51,251 nt of DNA, from contig OMWH01000019.1 of the NCBI GenBank assembly GCA_900314755.1, forward strand, positions 1-51,251, read 5' to 3'. The notes beneath the pieces are model-generated. The model did no database searches and was not told the origin of the DNA. It saw only the letters and a program-made list of their open reading frames with translations. The position numbers and the translations under genes were made by a program. This stretch comes from an uncultured Prevotellaceae bacterium. Its GTDB lineage: Bacteria > Bacteroidota > Bacteroidia > Bacteroidales > Bacteroidaceae. Positions 17,739-25,279 of this stretch are shown here, piece by piece (within the stretch, counting starts at the first letter, position 1; every line of letters starts with the position of its first letter).

Positions 17739-18728
17739 ATGAAGATACTCATCACAGGAGCCAGTGGCTTTATCGGGTCTTTCATCGTAGAGGAAGCACT
17801 CAGGAGGGGCTTTGAGACATGGGCAGCCGTCCGTAAGTCCAGCTCTAAGGCTTACCTGCAGGACGAGCGTATCCATTTCATCGAACTGGACTTCTCGTCA
17901 CAGGATTTGTTGGAGGCACAGCTGAAAGGACATGCCTTCGACTATGTGGTACATGCCGCAGGAGCTACGAAGTGTCTGCATCAAGAGGATTTCTTCCGTA
18001 TCAACACAGAGGGTACCCAGAATTTCGTCCAGGCACTGCTTCGTCTCCAGATGCCTTTGAAGCGTTTCGTCTATATCAGTAGTCTGAGTATCATGGGTGC
18101 CATCCGTGAGCAGCAGCCTTATGAGGAGATTCGTGAGGGTGATGAGCCGAAGCCTAATACTGCTTATGGGAAAAGTAAGCTGGAGGCAGAGAAGTGGTTG
18201 GAGTCACAACCGATACCTTATGTGATACTAAGACCTACTGGTGTTTACGGTCCTCGTGAGCGTGACTATTTCCTGCAGATACAGAGTATCAAGAACCACA
18301 TGGACTTCGCGGTGGGTTTCCAACGCCAGGACATCACCTTTGTCTATGTCACTGACGTGGTACAGGCTATTTTCCTCGCTCTGGAAAAGGGTGAGACCGG
18401 ACGGAAATATTTCCTCTCTGATGGTGAGGTCTATCAGTCAGCAACCTTTAGTGACCTGGTACACGAGGAACTGGGATGCCCCTGGTGGATTCGTGTAACG
18501 GCACCTATCTGGCTGTTGCGTATCATCACCTGTGTGGGTGACTGGTGGGGCAGGAAGACGGGAAAGATGTCGGCACTGAACAACGACAAGTTCAATATCC
18601 TCCGCCAGCGCAACTGGCGTTGTGACATCCAACCTGCTTGTGACGAACTGGGATATGAGCCGAGAGTTAAACTCGCCGAGGGTGTGCGTCGCAGCATCCA
18701 ATGGTATAAAGAGAACCACTGGTTATGA
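17739..18728 (+). CDS. NAD-dependent epimerase/dehydratase (extended SDR)
   Basis: This 329-residue Rossmann-fold enzyme has the NAD-binding GASGFIGS at 7-14, a Ser in YISSLS and the YxxxK pair in TAYGKSK. The sugar or lipid substrate is not clear; SDRs of this shape act on nucleotide sugars or steroid/terpenoid-like alcohols. The ATG at 17739 is chosen because it directly precedes the nucleotide-binding strand MKILITG. It overlaps the PAP2 gene by four bases (ATGA), which suggests a joint role in envelope lipid or glycan metabolism. Confidence 0.88.
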   Translation: MKILITGASGFIGSFIVEEALRRGFETWAAVRKSSSKAYLQDERIHFIELDFSSQDLLEAQLKGHAFDYVVHAAGATKCLHQEDFFRINTEGTQNFVQALLRLQMPLKRFVYISSLSIMGAIREQQPYEEIREGDEPKPNTAYGKSKLEAEKWLESQPIPYVILRPTGVYGPRERDYFLQIQSIKNHMDFAVGFQRQDITFVYVTDVVQAIFLALEKGETGRKYFLSDGEVYQSATFSDLVHEELGCPWWIRVTAPIWLLRIITCVGDWWGRKTGKMSALNNDKFNILRQRNWRCDIQPACDELGYEPRVKLAEGVRRSIQWYKENHWL

Positions 18729-19648
18729 GAAGTCTATGGGCTGTCGAGAAGGTGATCTTCACTTATATCGCCTTCACCATCCTGCTGATGGTTTGTTTCT
18801 GGGACAAACAGGTGAATCCCACTCAGATGCTGGTGATGCGCCTGGAGATGGTACTTCTCATCATAGCGATGTGGATGCTTTACTGCTGGAAACCATGCAA
18901 ACTGACCCGTCTCTTACGGGTAGCGGCTTTGATGCTTACCCTGTCATGGTTCTATCCCGATACCTATGAAGTGAACCGTGTCCTGCCGAATCTTGACCAT
19001 ATCTTCGCAGGCTTGGAGCAGCAGCTCTTTGGGTGTCAGCCATCATTGCTATTCTCACAGGTATGTCCCTGGGGGTGGTTCTCTGAACTGATGTGTATGG
19101 GGTATGTCAGCTATTTCCCATTGATGGTCACCATTCTCCTCTACTATTTCTTCCGCCGCTACAAGGAGTTCGGAATGGCGACTTATATCCTGATCACCTC
19201 TTTCTATATCTATTACACCATCTTTGTCATCCTGCCTGTCACCGGACCGCAGTTCTATTATTTAGCGGCAGGTACGGAAAAGATAGCGGCAGGCATCTTC
19301 CCTAACGTGACCGACTGGTTCCTGACACATAGCGAGCGGATGGCAGCACCAGGATGGAGTGACGGTTTCTTCCATCACCTATTGGATACCGCCCATCATG
19401 CGGGTGAGCGTCCTACAGCGGCTTTCCCCAGCAGTCATGTGGGAGTGACGACAGTCATCATACTCCTTGCCGCACATACTCGCAGCAAAGGGCTCTTCTT
19501 CTCGATGCTTCCCTTTTATATCATTATGTGTTTTGCTACTGTTTATATCTATGCCCACTATGTCATCGATGTCATTGCGGGACTCCTGACGGGCATCGTT
19601 ATCTACTGGGTACTTCGCGTAAGGGCAAAAAAAATGGAACTCCGCTGA
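18725..19648 (+). CDS. PAP2-family membrane phosphatase
   Basis: The 307-residue polytopic protein carries PAP2 motifs late in the chain: GERPTAAFPSSHVG and YIYAHYVIDVIAG with the catalytic His residues. These enzymes dephosphorylate lipid phosphates or transfer phospho-head groups (as in inositol phosphoceramide synthases), with the active site on the periplasmic face. The long multi-helix N-terminal part and large loop before PSSH resemble the latter group, but the substrate cannot be assigned. Coupled to the epimerase gene. Confidence 0.85.
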   Translation: MRSLWAVEKVIFTYIAFTILLMVCFWDKQVNPTQMLVMRLEMVLLIIAMWMLYCWKPCKLTRLLRVAALMLTLSWFYPDTYEVNRVLPNLDHIFAGLEQQLFGCQPSLLFSQVCPWGWFSELMCMGYVSYFPLMVTILLYYFFRRYKEFGMATYILITSFYIYYTIFVILPVTGPQFYYLAAGTEKIAAGIFPNVTDWFLTHSERMAAPGWSDGFFHHLLDTAHHAGERPTAAFPSSHVGVTTVIILLAAHTRSKGLFFSMLPFYIIMCFATVYIYAHYVIDVIAGLLTGIVIYWVLRVRAKKMELR

Positions 19649-19653
19649 GTTCC
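19636..19653 (+). terminator. Hairpin at the PAP2 stop codon
   Basis: GGAACTC, loop CGCT, GAGTTCC: a perfect 7-bp stem spanning the stop codon. The following bases are TAAAAATC rather than a T run, so termination is uncertain. Confidence 0.35.
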
Positions 19654-19685
19654 TAAAAATCTTTGTTAACCTTAAATCTAATACT

Positions 19686-19772
19686 ATGAAAAACACATGG
19701 CAAAGGTATGAACATTCTGATAATCTGCAAGTTCTGAGATTAATTTTTTCTTGTGTCCGCACACTTTCTTGA
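19686..19772 (+). CDS. Possible 28-residue micro-ORF
   Basis: An ATG follows an AT-rich leader and opens MKNTWQRYEHSDNLQVLRL, ending in a TGA that lies inside the FNR-like palindrome at 19769-19782. There is no recognisable family. It could be a leader peptide, a decayed gene or chance. Confidence 0.2.
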   Translation: MKNTWQRYEHSDNLQVLRLIFSCVRTLS

Positions 19773-19782
19773 CATAAATCAA
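19769..19782. promoter_or_regulatory. FNR/CRP-like palindrome upstream of greA
   Basis: TTGACATAAATCAA fits the Crp/Fnr-family half-site layout TTGA-N6-TCAA (FNR consensus TTGAT-N4-ATCAA) with one deviation. It lies 28 bases before the greA -33 element. The same 16 bases (with CC after) recur at 49415. Confidence 0.45.
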
Positions 19783-19810
19783 CCCTAAAGAGCGAATTTC
19801 GCCAAAAAAA

Positions 19811-19842
19811 TTTGGTTGGTTGCAAATAAATTCCTATCTTTG
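19811..19842 (+). promoter_or_regulatory. Promoter of greA
   Basis: -33 TTTG (19811-19814), a 20-base spacer and -7 TATCTTTG (19835-19842): a full Bacteroidota promoter. The leader is about 90 bases. Confidence 0.7.
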
Positions 19843-19874
19843 CAGTCGATAACAATACACGATAGCAAATAGGG

Positions 19875-19914
19875 ATTTCGACAATAACAGCGTCGGAATT
19901 CTTTATTTTTTTGA
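19875..19914 (+). terminator. Terminator-like hairpin in the greA leader
   Basis: ATTTCGAC and GTCGGAAT form an 8-bp stem (one G-U pair) with a 9-base loop, followed by TCTTTATTTTTTT, within the transcribed leader and 22 bases before the greA ATG. This looks like an intrinsic terminator or attenuator. Confidence 0.5.
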
Positions 19915-19935
19915 ATATTTAAAAATTAAATAAGT

Positions 19936-20403
19936 ATGGCTTACATGTCACAAGAAGGCTACGATAAGTTGGTAGCCGAACTACAGCGATTGGAGAGTGT
20001 GGAGCGCCCAAAGGCTTCCGCAGCCATCGCAGAGGCTCGCGATAAAGGCGACCTGAGTGAGAATAGTGAGTATGATGCTGCAAAAGAGGCTCAGGCTCAC
20101 TTAGAAGACAAGATCAACCAGTTGAAGGTGACCATCTCGGAGGCGAAGATTGTGGACACCTCTCGTCTGAGCACTGACTCTGTGCAAATCTTGACAAAGG
20201 TGGAGATGACCAACCTCACCACCAAGTCTAAGATGTCGTATACCATCGTCAGTGAGAACGAGGCTGACCTTCGCGCTGGAAAGATCTCCATTAAGACTCC
20301 TATTGCACAGGGACTGCTGGGTAAGAAGGTGGGTGACGAGGTAGAGATTAAGATTCCTCGCGGCACCATCAAGCTCCGCATTGACGACATTTCCATCGCC
20401 TAA
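19936..20403 (+). CDS. greA: Transcription elongation factor GreA
   Basis: The 155-residue protein rescues backtracked RNA polymerase by stimulating transcript cleavage. The N-terminal coiled coil carries the acidic tip within ARDKGDLSENSEYDAAKE (about 34-51), and the C-terminal FKBP-like domain ends with LGKKVGDEVEIKIP. Length and motifs are typical. It has its own promoter, a leader hairpin, and a HIT-family gene 29 bases downstream. Confidence 0.97.
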   Translation: MAYMSQEGYDKLVAELQRLESVERPKASAAIAEARDKGDLSENSEYDAAKEAQAHLEDKINQLKVTISEAKIVDTSRLSTDSVQILTKVEMTNLTTKSKMSYTIVSENEADLRAGKISIKTPIAQGLLGKKVGDEVEIKIPRGTIKLRIDDISIA

Positions 20404-20432
20404 CACTCATCATCCCGAAAAACATCATTATT

Positions 20433-20825
20433 ATGGATATTTTCTCAAAAATCGCAGCTGGTGAGATTCCCAGTTACAAATGTGCGGAGAACGACGAGTT
20501 CTATGCTTTTCTGGACATCAACCCATTGGTGAAGGGACACACACTGGTGATTCCACGTCGTGAGGTAGACTATTTCTTTGATATGGACGATGACGAGCTG
20601 GCTCGCTATCAGCAGTTTGCCAAGCGTGTCGCTATCGCCATCAAGAAGGCGTTTCCCTGCCGTAAGGTGGCACAGGTCGTTCTGGGCTTGGAAGTGGCTC
20701 ATGCTCATATCCACCTGATTCCCATGCAGAGTGAGGCTGATGCTGATTTCCGAAAAGAGAAGTTAAAACTCTCAGAAGAGGAATTCAAGGAGATAGCAGC
20801 AAAAATACAAAAGGCGTTTGAGTAA
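20433..20825 (+). CDS. HIT-family nucleotide hydrolase/transferase
   Basis: The 130-residue protein opens IFSKIAAGEIPSYK, typical of HINT-like members, and has the histidine triad HAHIHLIP at 90-97 with His92 as likely nucleophile. HINT proteins hydrolyse nucleoside phosphoramidates. It probably shares the greA transcript. Its last codons form the left arm of the terminator at 20808-20840. Confidence 0.94.
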   Translation: MDIFSKIAAGEIPSYKCAENDEFYAFLDINPLVKGHTLVIPRREVDYFFDMDDDELARYQQFAKRVAIAIKKAFPCRKVAQVVLGLEVAHAHIHLIPMQSEADADFRKEKLKLSEEEFKEIAAKIQKAFE

Positions 20826-20840
20826 TTCAAACGCCTTTTG
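20808..20840. terminator. Shared terminator between the HIT gene and manC
   Basis: A perfect 14-bp inverted repeat (CAAAAGGCGTTTGA / TCAAACGCCTTTTG) with a GTAAT loop, giving a T run on either strand. It overlaps the HIT gene's end and lies just past the manC stop, so it can serve both convergent genes. Confidence 0.85.
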
Positions 20841-20842
20841 TA

Positions 20843-21949
20843 TCACACGTACTCGTCTCCATATTTTATCTGCACCTCATTGACATATTTGCGGACAAGT
20901 GCCGACGAGTCACCTTTCTTGCATATCAGCAATACGTTATCATTCTCGGCAACGATATATCCGTCAAGTCCGTTGATTACTCCCAGCCTGCCTTTCGGCA
21001 ACTTGATAACGTTATTATGACAGTCTTCCAGCATCACCTCTGAGTCGACGACCACATTATCACCCTGTCCTCTGCTCATATACTCATAAAGGGCATGCCA
21101 TGTCCCAAGGTCTGCCCATCCGAAGTCACAGTTCATGACACATACATTCTCTCCATGCTCCAGCACACCCTGGTCAATAGAGAGATTGGGATAGGAGGGA
21201 TAGTTCTCGTTGACAAATGCCATCTCCTCCTCGATGGTGATATTCGTACGGTAATTGTCGAAGCGGTTCAGAACCTCTGGGAACAACTGACGGAAACACT
21301 GGTTCAGGTAACGGGCATTAGCAAGGATGATACCTGTGTTCCAAAGGAACTCCCCACTGTCCATAAACATCTGGGCGAAGTCACGCTCCGGCTTCTCCAC
21401 AAACGACTTCACAGTACTTATCTTTGCTACCTTGGCACGCTCCGGGGGGATGAGCTCACCCTTTTGGATATAGCCGTAACCGGGTTCCGGACGGGAGGGC
21501 TGCACACCCAGCGTCAACAAGTCGTCATGATGGGAAACAAAATAGAATGCATCGTCCAGATTCTGGTAGAACGCTTCTTCGTTCAGTACCAACTGGTCAC
21601 TGGGAGTGATGATGACGTTCGCTTGCACGTCTCTGCGACACACGCGCATCGTCGCCCAGGCAACACTGGGTGCCGTACCGCGATTGACAGGCTCAATCAT
21701 CAGATTCTCCTCGCTCAGCGCAGGCAACTGGTCTCTGACGATAGGCGCATACTCTTTGTTCGTACAGATAAAAATATTCTGCTTGGGCAGAATCTTGGCA
21801 AACCGGTCGAAAATCTGTTGAAGCTGTGTACGACCGACACCAAAGAAGTCGATAAATTGCTTAGGTTTCTCATCTCTGCTGCAGGGCCATAGGCGTTTAC
21901 CCTTTCCACCAGCGAGGATAATACAATAGTTCTCCTTGATAATTTCCAT
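20843..21949 (-). CDS. manC: Mannose-1-phosphate guanylyltransferase
   Basis: The 368-residue nucleotidyltransferase makes GDP-mannose from mannose-1-phosphate and GTP, feeding glycan synthesis. It has the N-terminal pyrophosphorylase signature AGGKGKRLWPCSRDEKPKQF, the FVEKP motif and the product-site region WNTGIILANA. There is no isomerase (cupin) domain, so it is the monofunctional type. Confidence 0.93.
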   Translation of the reverse strand: MEIIKENYCIILAGGKGKRLWPCSRDEKPKQFIDFFGVGRTQLQQIFDRFAKILPKQNIFICTNKEYAPIVRDQLPALSEENLMIEPVNRGTAPSVAWATMRVCRRDVQANVIITPSDQLVLNEEAFYQNLDDAFYFVSHHDDLLTLGVQPSRPEPGYGYIQKGELIPPERAKVAKISTVKSFVEKPERDFAQMFMDSGEFLWNTGIILANARYLNQCFRQLFPEVLNRFDNYRTNITIEEEMAFVNENYPSYPNLSIDQGVLEHGENVCVMNCDFGWADLGTWHALYEYMSRGQGDNVVVDSEVMLEDCHNNVIKLPKGRLGVINGLDGYIVAENDNVLLICKKGDSSALVRKYVNEVQIKYGDEYV

Positions 21950-21967
21950 AAGATTAGATTTATTGCA

Positions 21968-21975
21968 CGAAGATA
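21968..21975 (-). promoter_or_regulatory. Possible -7 element for manC
   Basis: The minus strand reads TATCTTCG, one base off TAnnTTTG, 18 bases before the manC ATG. Confidence 0.4.
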
Positions 21976-22045
21976 CAAAAAATCATCGTAACTTCCAAGG
22001 AAAAGATAAAAAATTAGGGCAAAATAATTTTTTTTCAGAAATCAG

Positions 22046-22077
22046 TTGCCTATTCTCAATTTTTATTAGTAACTTTG
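22046..22077 (+). promoter_or_regulatory. Promoter of tRNA-Leu
   Basis: TTG (22046-22048), a 21-base spacer and TAACTTTG (22070-22077), 14 bases before the tRNA 5' end. Confidence 0.65.
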
Positions 22078-22091
22078 CACCCGCATTTTGA

Positions 22092-22173
22092 GCCCAGATG
22101 GCGGAATCGGTAGACGCGCTGGTCTCAAACACCAGTGGGGCAACCCATCCCGGTTCGAGCCCGGGTCTGGGTA
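22092..22173 (+). tRNA. tRNA-Leu, anticodon CAA
   Basis: An 82-base class II tRNA. The acceptor stem GCCCAGA pairs with TCTGGGT, the anticodon stem CTGGT/ACCAG encloses loop CTCAAAC (anticodon CAA), a short variable arm TGGGGCAACCCA follows, and the T arm contains GGTTCGAGCC. CCA is not encoded (ACAA follows). It reads UUG codons. Confidence 0.95.
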
Positions 22174-22187
22174 CAAGGTTCAAAAGC

Positions 22188-22220
22188 AATCCCCTGTAAG
22201 CCAATAGCTTACAGGGGATT
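22188..22220 (+). terminator. Intrinsic terminator of tRNA-Leu
   Basis: A perfect 14-bp stem, AATCCCCTGTAAGC / GCTTACAGGGGATT, with a CAATA loop and TTTAATTTT after it. Confidence 0.85.
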
Positions 22221-22486
22221 TTTAATTTTCAAAGACAGTCTCAAATCTCAGTAACGATTTTTATTACTGAGATTCTGAGACCGAGACTATTCGGGCTAAG
22301 ACAACTGAGATTTGAGATTTTTCCACAACGAAAATAATAACAATACTTGTCTATCCCCTAAGGGATAGCTTCTAATAGGGTAAAGGAATATCTCCCATAC
22401 ACCACGACAGATATTGGAGTGAGGTATGGGAGATATTAGAGTGAGGCAAAGGAGATATCAGAGTAAAAAGGGATGGGATTTTTGCA
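22221..22486. repeat. Gene-free segment with several inverted and direct repeats
   Basis: Between the tRNA terminator and the rnc stop there is no convincing gene. It contains an 18-bp near-perfect inverted repeat (22238-22254 with 22264-22281), a third copy of the arm in the second orientation (22304-22320), a small palindrome CTATCCC-TA-AGGGATAG (about 22350-22368), a 13-bp perfect inverted repeat ATATCTCCCATAC / GTATGGGAGATAT (22388-22400 and 22424-22436), and an imperfect direct repeat of GAGTGAGG...GGAGATAT after it. Confidence 0.7.
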
Positions 22487-23479
22487 TCAGATTCCCGCAA
22501 AAGCGGCATCCTCAGCCTCAGCAATGATTTCCTCGCGGGTCTTCTCCCGTGGTGTGGCACTGATATCGTCGAGGGAGAACTCGTCGGCAGCTGCCAGTTC
22601 TGACTTGGGACCCTTCGTGTCCGTCTTCTGTGACACCACTATTTCCGGTGCCGCATCCGAGAATTCCTCCGGAACGCTGACAGGCTCCTCCTCCATCTTA
22701 GTACGTTCACCCTTTGCGGCAAAGACGGCATCGATGAACTGCGGCTCCCGGCGCAGGCGCTGGAGTGTCTCTTTGCAAGCCTGCTGCTGGCTCTCTTTCT
22801 TCGAATAGCCCTTCCCGGAACAACCTTCGACACCCTCCAGAAAGATCTGATAGATGAAGACAGGACTGTTATGGTCATCAACAGACTGCTCTAACTGCCG
22901 GAACTCAATATTGACACGATTTTTCTGGCTCCATTCCAGGAGCTTGGATTTGAAATTGACTTCCTTATAGGCAACCTTGTCAATATTGAGCAACTGCTTT
23001 AAGATGCGCTTCTCCATGAATTTCATACAAGCGCCATAGCCACGGTCAAGATAGATGGCACCTACCAGAGCCTCAAAGGCATTACCACCAAGATAGCTAT
23101 TATGTGAGGTACTCTGACTGGCAACGGTAACCATATCGGTAATACCCATCTCTTTTGCCAGTTTCCCCAGCGTCTCCCGCTTTACCAGCTTGGAACGTGC
23201 ATCGGTCAGGAACCCCTCGCGCTTGCCAGTGAAATGACGGAAGACGATGTCACCTGCCACAGCGTCGAGGATGGCGTCACCCAGGAACTCAAGCCGCTCG
23301 TTATTCAGCGGGCGACCTTTCTCACTGCGTTTGCGAAGACTCTTATGCAGCAGTGCCTGTTTGTAAAGCTCTATGTTACGGGGATAGAAACCGAGGACCC
23401 GGTATAAAGAAGAATAAAGCTCCTTCTCCTTGCGGAAAGGGAGCCTTATTCGGTCTATAAAGTTGGAGTTATTCCACAT
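22487..23479 (-). CDS. rnc: Ribonuclease III with a C-terminal extension
   Basis: The 330-residue enzyme cleaves double-stranded RNA. The catalytic signature NERLEFLGD is at 60-68, the second acidic site lies in NAFEALVGAIYLDRG, and a double-stranded RNA-binding domain follows (about 175-245, ending SKKESQQQACKETLQRL). About 75 acidic, low-complexity residues follow the binding domain and are not part of the usual fold of about 230 residues. The ATG overlaps the fabF stop by 11 bases, so the gene is coupled to fatty-acid synthesis genes, an order known in many bacteria (acpP-fabF-rnc). Confidence 0.95.
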   Translation of the reverse strand: MWNNSNFIDRIRLPFRKEKELYSSLYRVLGFYPRNIELYKQALLHKSLRKRSEKGRPLNNERLEFLGDAILDAVAGDIVFRHFTGKREGFLTDARSKLVKRETLGKLAKEMGITDMVTVASQSTSHNSYLGGNAFEALVGAIYLDRGYGACMKFMEKRILKQLLNIDKVAYKEVNFKSKLLEWSQKNRVNIEFRQLEQSVDDHNSPVFIYQIFLEGVEGCSGKGYSKKESQQQACKETLQRLRREPQFIDAVFAAKGERTKMEEEPVSVPEEFSDAAPEIVVSQKTDTKGPKSELAAADEFSLDDISATPREKTREEIIAEAEDAAFAGI

Positions 23480-24731
23480 ACTTCTTGAATACTACACAGG
23501 CATTATGACCACCAAAACCGAAGGTGTTGGAAAGTCCTGCGCGAACCTCACGCTTCTGTGCCTTGTTGAATGTGAAATTCAAGTTGTAGTCAATCTCCTC
23601 GTCTTTGTCATCCTCCTCGTGGTTGATCGTGGGAGGAATGATATCATTCTTCACAGCAAGCAGGGTAGCCATTGCCTCTACAGCACCGGCAGCACCCAGC
23701 AGGTGACCCGTCATGGACTTGGTGGACGAGATATTCAGCTTGTATGCTGCGTCACCAAAGACCTCCTTGATAGCCTTTGCCTCAGAGATATCACCGACAT
23801 GGGTAGAAGTGCCATGAACATTGATGTAGTCAATATCCTCCGGCTTCAATCCAGCGTCCTCCAGAGCATTCTGCATCACGAGCTTGGCACCCAGACCCTC
23901 AGGGTGAGAAGCGGTGATGTGATGGGCATCGGCACTCATACCAGCACCTACCATCTCACCATAGATCTTCGCACCACGAGCTTTGGCATGCTCCAGCTCC
24001 TCGAGAATCAAGCAGCCGGCACCCTCACCCATGATGAAGCCGTCACGGCTGGCACTGAACGGACGACTAGCCTTCTCGGGCTCGTCGTTGCGTGTTGACA
24101 GGGCATGCATGGCATTGAAACCACCCACACCAGTCTCGCAGATAGCAGCCTCGGCACCACCAGCCACAATGACATTAGCCTTGCCCAAGCGAATCAGGTT
24201 GAAGGCGTCAGCCAGTGCGTTCGATGAAGAAGCACATGCGGAAGAGGTGATATAGTTAGGACCATGGAAACCATACATGATAGAGATCTGACCTGCGGCG
24301 ATGTCGGCGATCATCTTAGGAATGAAGAAGGGGTTGAACTTAGGTCCATCCTCACGATGCACACCATAATAGGTGACCTCTTCCTCAAAAGTCTTGATAC
24401 CACCGATACCGACACCAAAGACAACACCGATGCGGTCTTTGTTCTCTGTCTCCAGATCCATTGCACAATCCTCAACAGCCTGTTTGGCAGCGATGATGGC
24501 AAGCTGGGTATAACGGTCCATCTTACGGGCTTCCTTACGGTCGATATAATCGTTGATGTTCAAGTTCTTTACCTCACAGGCAAACTGTGTCTTGAACTTA
24601 GATGCGTCGAAAAGGGTAATGGGGGCAGCGCCACTCTTACCTGCCAACATAGCCTCCCAAGTCTCCTCAGGATTATTGCCGAGCGGGGTAACGGCACCCA
24701 GTCCTGTAACTACTACTCTTTTTAATTCCAT
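23469..24731 (-). CDS. fabF: Beta-ketoacyl-ACP synthase II
   Basis: The 420-residue condensing enzyme elongates fatty acids by joining malonyl-ACP to acyl-ACP. The Cys-His-His active site is intact: Cys166 (TSSACASSS), His306 (NVHGTST) and His343 (SMTGHLLGA). Length is standard. It lies between acpP and rnc on one strand. Confidence 0.97.
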   Translation of the reverse strand: MELKRVVVTGLGAVTPLGNNPEETWEAMLAGKSGAAPITLFDASKFKTQFACEVKNLNINDYIDRKEARKMDRYTQLAIIAAKQAVEDCAMDLETENKDRIGVVFGVGIGGIKTFEEEVTYYGVHREDGPKFNPFFIPKMIADIAAGQISIMYGFHGPNYITSSACASSSNALADAFNLIRLGKANVIVAGGAEAAICETGVGGFNAMHALSTRNDEPEKASRPFSASRDGFIMGEGAGCLILEELEHAKARGAKIYGEMVGAGMSADAHHITASHPEGLGAKLVMQNALEDAGLKPEDIDYINVHGTSTHVGDISEAKAIKEVFGDAAYKLNISSTKSMTGHLLGAAGAVEAMATLLAVKNDIIPPTINHEEDDKDEEIDYNLNFTFNKAQKREVRAGLSNTFGFGGHNACVVFKKYVE

Positions 24732-24744
24732 AAAGCAAAACTTA

Positions 24745-24841
24745 AAAATTGAAGAATTGAAAAATTGAAGAATTGAAAAGCAAATCCAGGAGCGATATCC
24801 TAAATTTCAATTCTTCAATCCTTCAATCCTTCAATCCTCAA
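24745..24841. repeat. GATTGAA/GAATTGAA repeat array in the acpP-fabF gap
   Basis: The plus strand shows AATTGAAGAATTGAAA-type units followed, after about 26 bases, by the inverted form TTTCAATTCTTCAATCC and further CTTCAATC units. The arms can pair over at least 15 bp, so the fabF leader can form a large hairpin. The inverted half includes ATATCCTAAA, the complement of the TTTAGGATAT seen at 8544-8553. Confidence 0.85.
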
Positions 24842-24846
24842 CGAAT

Positions 24847-25083
24847 TTATTTCGCGTTCTCCTCGATGTATGCGATAGCATCACCAACAGTACCAATCTT
24901 CTCAGCCTTGTCGTCGGGGATAGAAATACCAAACTCCTTCTCGAACTCCATGATGAGCTCTACGGTATCCAGTGAGTCAGCACCCAGGTCGTTAGTGAAA
25001 CTTGCCTCTGGCTTTACTTCTGCTTCGTCAACACCAAGTTTGTCTACGATAATAGCCTTTACTTTGCTTTCAATTTCTGACAT
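24847..25083 (-). CDS. acpP: Acyl carrier protein
   Basis: The 78-residue carrier holds growing acyl chains on a phosphopantetheine arm attached at the Ser of [12 protein letters not shown] (about residue 38). It is acidic, helical and of normal length. It is the first gene of acpP-fabF-rnc; the gap to fabF is filled by the repeat array. Confidence 0.97.
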   Translation of the reverse strand: MSEIESKVKAIIVDKLGVDEAEVKPEASFTNDLGADSLDTVELIMEFEKEFGISIPDDKAEKIGTVGDAIAYIEENAK

Positions 25084-25160
25084 AATCTTTTACGTTAAAA
25101 TGTTAATAAAATGATTCCTATTTAGATGTGTGCGACCACAAAAATGTGGCTTAGCGGGTG

Positions 25161-25168
25161 CAAAGTAA
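25161..25168 (-). promoter_or_regulatory. Possible -7 element for acpP
   Basis: The minus strand reads TTACTTTG followed by CA, one base off TAnnTTTG, about 78 bases before the acpP ATG. The leader contains a small CCACA-AAAA-TGTGG hairpin. Confidence 0.4.
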
Positions 25169-25279
25169 CGAATTTTTATGGAATTACGCAAATAAATTTA
25201 GCAAAAATACATTTACTTTTGCACAAACTACCCTAACCTGTGCAATATTAAGAGGATTAAAAGGGCTGTTTTGCCAACT

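Noticed and set aside
22388-22470. CRISPR-like repeats
   Set aside because: The repeats are imperfect, only two units long and have no regular spacers; no cas genes are present.
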